Under the pieces are notes generated by a model that was not told where the DNA came from, did no database searches, and was given only the letters and a program-made list of their open reading frames with translations. The translations under genes and the position numbers were made by a program. 64,000 bases of DNA, from NCBI RefSeq assembly GCF_027920545.1, contig NZ_CP115859.1, forward strand, positions 930,001-994,000, read 5' to 3'. Positions 60,388 through 64,000 of the stretch are shown here, one piece after another. Every line of letters starts with the position of its first letter. Position 1 is the stretch's first letter. The stretch is from Chryseobacterium camelliae (GTDB taxonomy: Bacteria > Bacteroidota > Bacteroidia > Flavobacteriales > Weeksellaceae).

Positions 60388-61251
60388 TTATTTCTTCTGA
60401 AAATAATTATACAATAATTTTGAATAGTCCGAACCCGTATTAATATTCATAAAGCTTGCCGAACTATTGGCAAAATCCTCTTCCAAAGCTCTGAGCTTCT
60501 GTTTTTGAGCTTCTGCAAAAGTATACCTCCATCGTGCACTTGAAGTATTGGCCCAAACCTCTTCTCCTGTTTCCGAGTCATACAATAAAGTATATCCAAC
60601 GTCCGGAATTTCATTATCTTTTTCATCAAAAATCCTCATTCCCAGCAGCTGGTGTTTTTTTGAAGCCACTCTCAACATTTTAGAATCATATTCATCTTCA
60701 AAATCCGAAAAAAGAAATACCAGAGATTTTCTTTTAAAAATCCCCATCATATATTCCATCGCTTTATCAATTTTTGAGACAGCAGGAATGTAATCTGCCG
60801 TGAGAATATTACTGATGATCGAAAGAATATGCTTTCTTCCTTTTTGTGGCGGAATTACTTTGTATACTTTATCGGCAAATAAAATCAAACCTACTTTATC
60901 ATTATTCCCAGCCGCCGAAAAGCCTAAACTTGCCGCAATTTCAGCAACATATTCTCTTTTCAGCTGAGTTTTTGTTCCGTAATCCATCGAAGCGGAAATA
61001 TCTACCAGCAACATCATCGTCAATTCCCTTTCCTCTTCCATCACTTTCACGAATGGCTCACGGAAACGTGCTGTTTTATTCCAGTCGATTCTGCGGATCT
61101 CGTCACCAAACTGATACGGACGAACCTCCGAGAAAGTCATTCCCTGTCCTTTAAAAGCACTGTGATATTGCCCCATCAAAGTAGCCTCCGTCTTCTTTCG
61201 GGTACGGATTTCTATTTGCTTGACTTTTTTTACAATATCTTTTATCTGCAT
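60388..61251 (-). CDS. DUF58 domain protein of the Bat/MoxR cluster
   Basis: A 287-residue cytoplasmic protein. The N-terminal motif GQYHSAFKGQGMTFSEVRPYQFGDEIRRIDWNKTARFREPFVKV is the DUF58 signature; a degenerate VWA metal site DISAS follows (LLVDISASMDYG). DUF58 proteins work with MoxR ATPases and VWA proteins. It lies between two repeat-like spacers. Confidence 0.92.
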   Translation of the reverse strand: MQIKDIVKKVKQIEIRTRKKTEATLMGQYHSAFKGQGMTFSEVRPYQFGDEIRRIDWNKTARFREPFVKVMEEERELTMMLLVDISASMDYGTKTQLKREYVAEIAASLGFSAAGNNDKVGLILFADKVYKVIPPQKGRKHILSIISNILTADYIPAVSKIDKAMEYMMGIFKRKSLVFLFSDFEDEYDSKMLRVASKKHQLLGMRIFDEKDNEIPDVGYTLLYDSETGEEVWANTSSARWRYTFAEAQKQKLRALEEDFANSSASFMNINTGSDYSKLLYNYFQKK

Positions 61252-61255
61252 ATAA

Positions 61256-61358
61256 TTAGTTTAAAGTTTGAAGTTTTATGTTCAGAGTTTTTAGCTTAGA
61301 ATGCTTATTATGTCTAAAATTTAAATCAGTTTAACGGCATCAACAAACTTTAAACTAA
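61256..61358. repeat. 15-bp inverted repeat in spacer (copy 2)
   Basis: TTAGTTTAAAGTTTG (61256-61270) and its exact complement (61344-61358), 73 bp apart. The left half resembles the repeat at 60304-60387. Confidence 0.65.
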
Positions 61359-61364
61359 AAAACA

Positions 61365-61823
61365 TTAAACCTTAAACTCTATTGAAACATTAAACCATTC
61401 ATCATCAAATTTCGGACTGTATTTTTTATAGAAATTAATAGCCGGTTCATTCCAGTTCAGCACCTGAAAAACCATTCCGCTGTATTGGTTAGATTTTCCG
61501 TATTCCATGATTGCTTCAAATAATTTCTTTCCGATTTGCTTACCTCTCAATTTTTCCGTCACCACCAAATCTTCCAGATACAACCTCCTTCCTTTCCATG
61601 TAGAATACCTGTCATAATACAAGGAAATTCCAACAATCTTTCCTTCAAATTCAGCCACAAAAGCTCCCCAAACAGGCAAATTCCCGAATCCGTCCTCAAT
61701 AAACTGCTCTAAAGTTAAAGTAACTTCATGCAACGCTTTTTCATAATCAGCCAGTTCTTTAATCAGCTCCAGCATGGGAGCGCAATCTTCCTGAACCGCC
61801 TTTCTAATGATTACTTCACTCAT
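61365..61823 (-). CDS. GNAT acetyltransferase (SSAT-like)
   Basis: A 152-residue acetyltransferase with MLELIKELADYEKALHEVTLT, YYDRYSTWKGRRLYLEDLVVTEKLRGKQIGKKLFEAI (motif A, R-G-x-x-I-G) and QVLNWNEPAINFYKKY. These are typical of the diamine/thialysine SSAT-like group; the substrate is unproven. It overlaps the stop of moxR by one base (TAATG), so it is inserted into the MoxR-DUF58 transcript. Confidence 0.87.
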   Translation of the reverse strand: MSEVIIRKAVQEDCAPMLELIKELADYEKALHEVTLTLEQFIEDGFGNLPVWGAFVAEFEGKIVGISLYYDRYSTWKGRRLYLEDLVVTEKLRGKQIGKKLFEAIMEYGKSNQYSGMVFQVLNWNEPAINFYKKYSPKFDDEWFNVSIEFKV

Positions 61824-62827
61824 TACGGAGCCTGAATTTTCGCTAAAATCCTGTTGATAATTTCTTCTGTTGAGATTTCTTCCGCTTCCGCCTCAAAAGT
61901 CAAACCGATTCTATGTCTCAATACATCTTTTGCCAATTCTTTTACATCTTCAGGAATCACAAATGCTCTTCCTTTCAGGAACGCATAAGCTCTGGAAGCA
62001 ATGGCAAGATTAATGGATGCTCGTGGTGAAGCCCCGAATCCGATATAATTTTTAAGTTCCGAAAGACCGTAATTTTCAGGAAAACGGGTTGCAAAAACCA
62101 TATCCAGGATATATTTTTCGATCTTTTCGTCAAGATAAATCTGATTGATCAGTTCTTTTGCATCCACAATGTCCTGTAAAGAAATCACAGGGTTTATTGT
62201 AGGCTGATGCGCTGTTGAAACCATTCTCATCACCGTTCTCTCATCTTCAAATTTAGGATAATCAATCGTGCATTTCAGCATGAAACGGTCGCTTTGTGCT
62301 TCCGGTAAAAGATAGGTTCCTTCCTGATCAATCGGGTTCTGCGTTGCCAATACCAGGAAAGGTTTTGGAAGCTTCATGGTTTCATCACCAATAGTCACCT
62401 GCTTTTCCTGCATGACTTCCAGCAAAGCCGATTGCACTTTTGCCGGAGCACGGTTGATCTCATCAGCCAGTACAAAATTTGCAAAAACAGGTCCTTTTTT
62501 TATTGAGAAATCGTTGTCTTTAACATTATAAATCATTGTCCCGACAACATCTGCAGGCAATAAATCAGGAGTAAACTGAATTCTTGAAAAATCACCGTGA
62601 ACAGCGTCTGCCAAGGTTTTGATCGCCAATGTTTTTGCCAAGCCCGGAACGCCTTCCAAAAGAACGTGACCATTCCCCAGAAGTCCAACTAAAAGACGGT
62701 CTATCATATATTCCTGGCCGATAATCACTTTGTTGATTTCCTGTCTCAGAAGAGAAAATAAGTAGTTTTTTTCTTTTACTTTTTCCGTCAATTGGCGGAT
62801 ATCTTCTGCTTGATATGTATCTGACAT
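61823..62827 (-). CDS. MoxR-family AAA ATPase
   Basis: A 334-residue ATPase, probably a chaperone for the VWA and DUF58 proteins encoded downstream. It has Walker A GVPGLAKT, Walker B FVLADEINRAPAKVQSALLEVMQE, sensor LATQNPIDQEGTYLLPEAQSDRF and the GASPRASINLAIASRAYAF sensor-2 motif. It heads the Bat cluster: moxR, GNAT, DUF58, membrane protein, batA, batB, TPR, batD. Confidence 0.95.
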   Translation of the reverse strand: MSDTYQAEDIRQLTEKVKEKNYLFSLLRQEINKVIIGQEYMIDRLLVGLLGNGHVLLEGVPGLAKTLAIKTLADAVHGDFSRIQFTPDLLPADVVGTMIYNVKDNDFSIKKGPVFANFVLADEINRAPAKVQSALLEVMQEKQVTIGDETMKLPKPFLVLATQNPIDQEGTYLLPEAQSDRFMLKCTIDYPKFEDERTVMRMVSTAHQPTINPVISLQDIVDAKELINQIYLDEKIEKYILDMVFATRFPENYGLSELKNYIGFGASPRASINLAIASRAYAFLKGRAFVIPEDVKELAKDVLRHRIGLTFEAEAEEISTEEIINRILAKIQAP

Positions 62828-63027
62828 AACTTAATTTAAAATAATTGGTAAATTTCTAATAAATACTTGCATTAATCAACACAATAGATGCCATATTTGA
62901 GTTAAAGTTTGTTAAATATTCCAGCGCCAATGTGAGATCCAAAATAGTTGAAACCTTAAAACTCAATACAATTATTCTGCTTTTTCATAAAAATATATAA
63001 ATTTTGCTTCAATCTACCGTTCAAAAA

Positions 63028-63058
63028 TTGTCATTTCCAGTTTATTAAACTATTTTTG
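63028..63058 (+). promoter_or_regulatory. promoter of DinB-like gene
   Basis: TTG (63028-63030), 20 nt, TATTTTTG (63051-63058), 20 nt before the ATG at 63079. The 251-bp region 62828-63078 is otherwise AT-rich with no evident gene. Confidence 0.65.
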
Positions 63059-63078
63059 GTGATTAAAATTTTTGCAAA

Positions 63079-63552
63079 ATGAATTATCATTTTCAAGCTC
63101 ACAGACAAGTAAGAAAAAACCTTTTAGAAATTCTACAAAACACTTCTCACGAAGACCTTTTGCTTATTCCTGATGGTTTTAATAATAACATCTATTGGAA
63201 TATTGCACATACTGTTACTACACAGCAACTTTTGCATTATTACTTAAGCGGAAATCCATTCAGAATAGACAAATACTGGATTGAAACCTACAAAAAAGGA
63301 ACATTACCGAACCTTGATGTACAAAAATCAGAAGTGGAAGATTTGGAATTTTTACTGACCGAAACTTCAAAGATTCTGATGAAGGATTATGACAGTGATT
63401 TCTTTTCGGATTACACGCCTTACACCACAAGTTTCGGAATGGATTTGAAAAGCATTCAGGATGCCATCATTTTTAACAATATGCACGAAACCTTACATTA
63501 TGGCTATGTAATGGCGCAAAAAAGAGCAATTTTAGGAGAAAAAGGAAGATAG
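63079..63552 (+). CDS. DinB-family protein
   Basis: A 157-residue four-helix-bundle protein of the DinB/YfiT superfamily, whose members hold a metal with three His. Candidate ligands are the His in NIAHTVTTQQLLHYYL and in NNMHETLHYGYVM. Function is unknown. It has a full consensus promoter and stands alone. Confidence 0.82.
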   Translation: MNYHFQAHRQVRKNLLEILQNTSHEDLLLIPDGFNNNIYWNIAHTVTTQQLLHYYLSGNPFRIDKYWIETYKKGTLPNLDVQKSEVEDLEFLLTETSKILMKDYDSDFFSDYTPYTTSFGMDLKSIQDAIIFNNMHETLHYGYVMAQKRAILGEKGR

Positions 63553-63666
63553 TTAAAAAATTAATTTTGCTACAGAAGTCAATACTGGAAGGTGAATTTT
63601 TAACACTACAAAATTGACTTACGAAGTACAATTAACCATTAACATTTCAATATTTAAATTATCAAA

Positions 63667-64000
63667 ATGACAGATAAAAAAGACGATTTTATTTTCGGGC
63701 TGCGTCCCGTAATTGAAGCAATTGAAGCGGGAAAAACGATTGACAAGGTTTTTGTGCAGAATGCATTACAAGGACCTATTTATGCTGAATTAAAAGCAAT
63801 TTTAGCGAAAAATAAAATCCGTCCCAACTACGTTCCGGTTGAAAAACTGAATCGTTTTACAAGAAAAAATCACCAAGGTGTTGTCGCTTTTATTTCAGAT
63901 GTTCCGTTCCATAAAATCGAAGATATTGTTCCTCAGTTATTTGAAGAAGGTAAAACTCCGTTTTTATTGATTCTGGATCGTTTAACGGATGTCAGAAATT
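63667..64000 (+). CDS. rlmB: 23S rRNA 2'-O-methyltransferase RlmB (5' part; cut by window edge)
   Basis: An open frame from ATG 63667 to the end of the window (about 111 residues, no stop). It opens KDDFIFGLRPVIEAIEAGK, then KVFVQNAL, VEKLNRFTRKNHQGVVAFIS and, at the edge, PFLLILDRLTDVRN. This is the substrate-binding N-terminal domain and the beginning of the SPOUT domain of TrmH/RlmB proteins, which methylate G2251 of 23S rRNA. The catalytic motifs lie beyond the window. Confidence 0.93.
   Translation, partial: MTDKKDDFIFGLRPVIEAIEAGKTIDKVFVQNALQGPIYAELKAILAKNKIRPNYVPVEKLNRFTRKNHQGVVAFISDVPFHKIEDIVPQLFEEGKTPFLLILDRLTDVRN

Overview
The window looks like chromosome of a Chryseobacterium-type flavobacterium (Weeksellaceae, Bacteroidota). 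The grounds are low GC, near-absence of Shine-Dalgarno sequences, repeated Bacteroidota -7 promoter boxes (TAnnTTTG, several with a TTG about 18-21 nt upstream), the gldJ-porU-porV type IX secretion (T9SS) block, two secreted proteins with T9SS C-terminal domains, a complete Bat/MoxR cluster and a GOB-like metallo-beta-lactamase. I see no rRNA, tRNA, phage, insertion sequence or CRISPR array. Most genes are housekeeping.

Layout. 0.2-4.3 kb: outer-membrane protein, lptC, anmK, SRPBCC protein, Nudix hydrolase. 4.3-12.6 kb: murF, then gldJ, porU and porV. 12.6-24.1 kb: FUSC membrane protein, phosphopantetheinyl transferase, ahcY, YiaA-like protein, a BspA-like T9SS cargo, purE, EamA transporter, purK, DUF1543, TauE/SafE and DUF1634. 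24.1-34.5 kb, mostly minus strand: B3 metallo-beta-lactamase, VOC protein, two unknowns, GIY-YIG protein, mvaD, acyl-CoA synthetase and SDR, alpha/beta hydrolase, pdxJ, MscS channel. 34.7-43.2 kb: lipoproteins, DUF456, ung, acetyltransferase, mutS2, YcxB-like protein, GEVED T9SS cargo, and a small membrane protein with an ABC ATPase. 43.2-49.2 kb: secreted unknown, cobalamin riboswitch in front of an acyl-CoA thioesterase, HD phosphohydrolase, PadR/PspC pair, a 20-codon ORF, acyltransferase and PaaI-type thioesterase. 49.3-52.9 kb: an accessory-looking cluster of two lipoproteins, an ECF sigma factor fused to a membrane/periplasmic tail, and an outer-membrane protein. 52.9-64 kb: menF, marC, the Bat cluster (batD, TPR protein, batB, batA, membrane protein, DUF58, GNAT, moxR), a DinB protein and the start of rlmB, cut by the window edge.

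How genes work together. GldJ, PorU and PorV act in T9SS export and cargo processing; PorU would cleave the C-terminal domains seen on two cargo proteins here. MoxR, DUF58, BatA/B, the TPR protein and BatD form one envelope-associated module. PurE and PurK catalyse successive steps of purine synthesis. The PaaI thioesterase and MenF may both serve menaquinone synthesis but are separated by the sigma-factor cluster.

The most interesting points are the single-chain sigma/anti-sigma-like membrane protein beside an outer-membrane partner sharing a DT(V/I)YVE motif, the cobalamin riboswitch on a thioesterase gene, a hidden 20-residue amphipathic peptide ORF beside the PspC gene, a terminator-bounded structured non-coding interval at 31.4-31.6 kb, and the GOB-like lactamase with Gln in the first zinc-ligand position.
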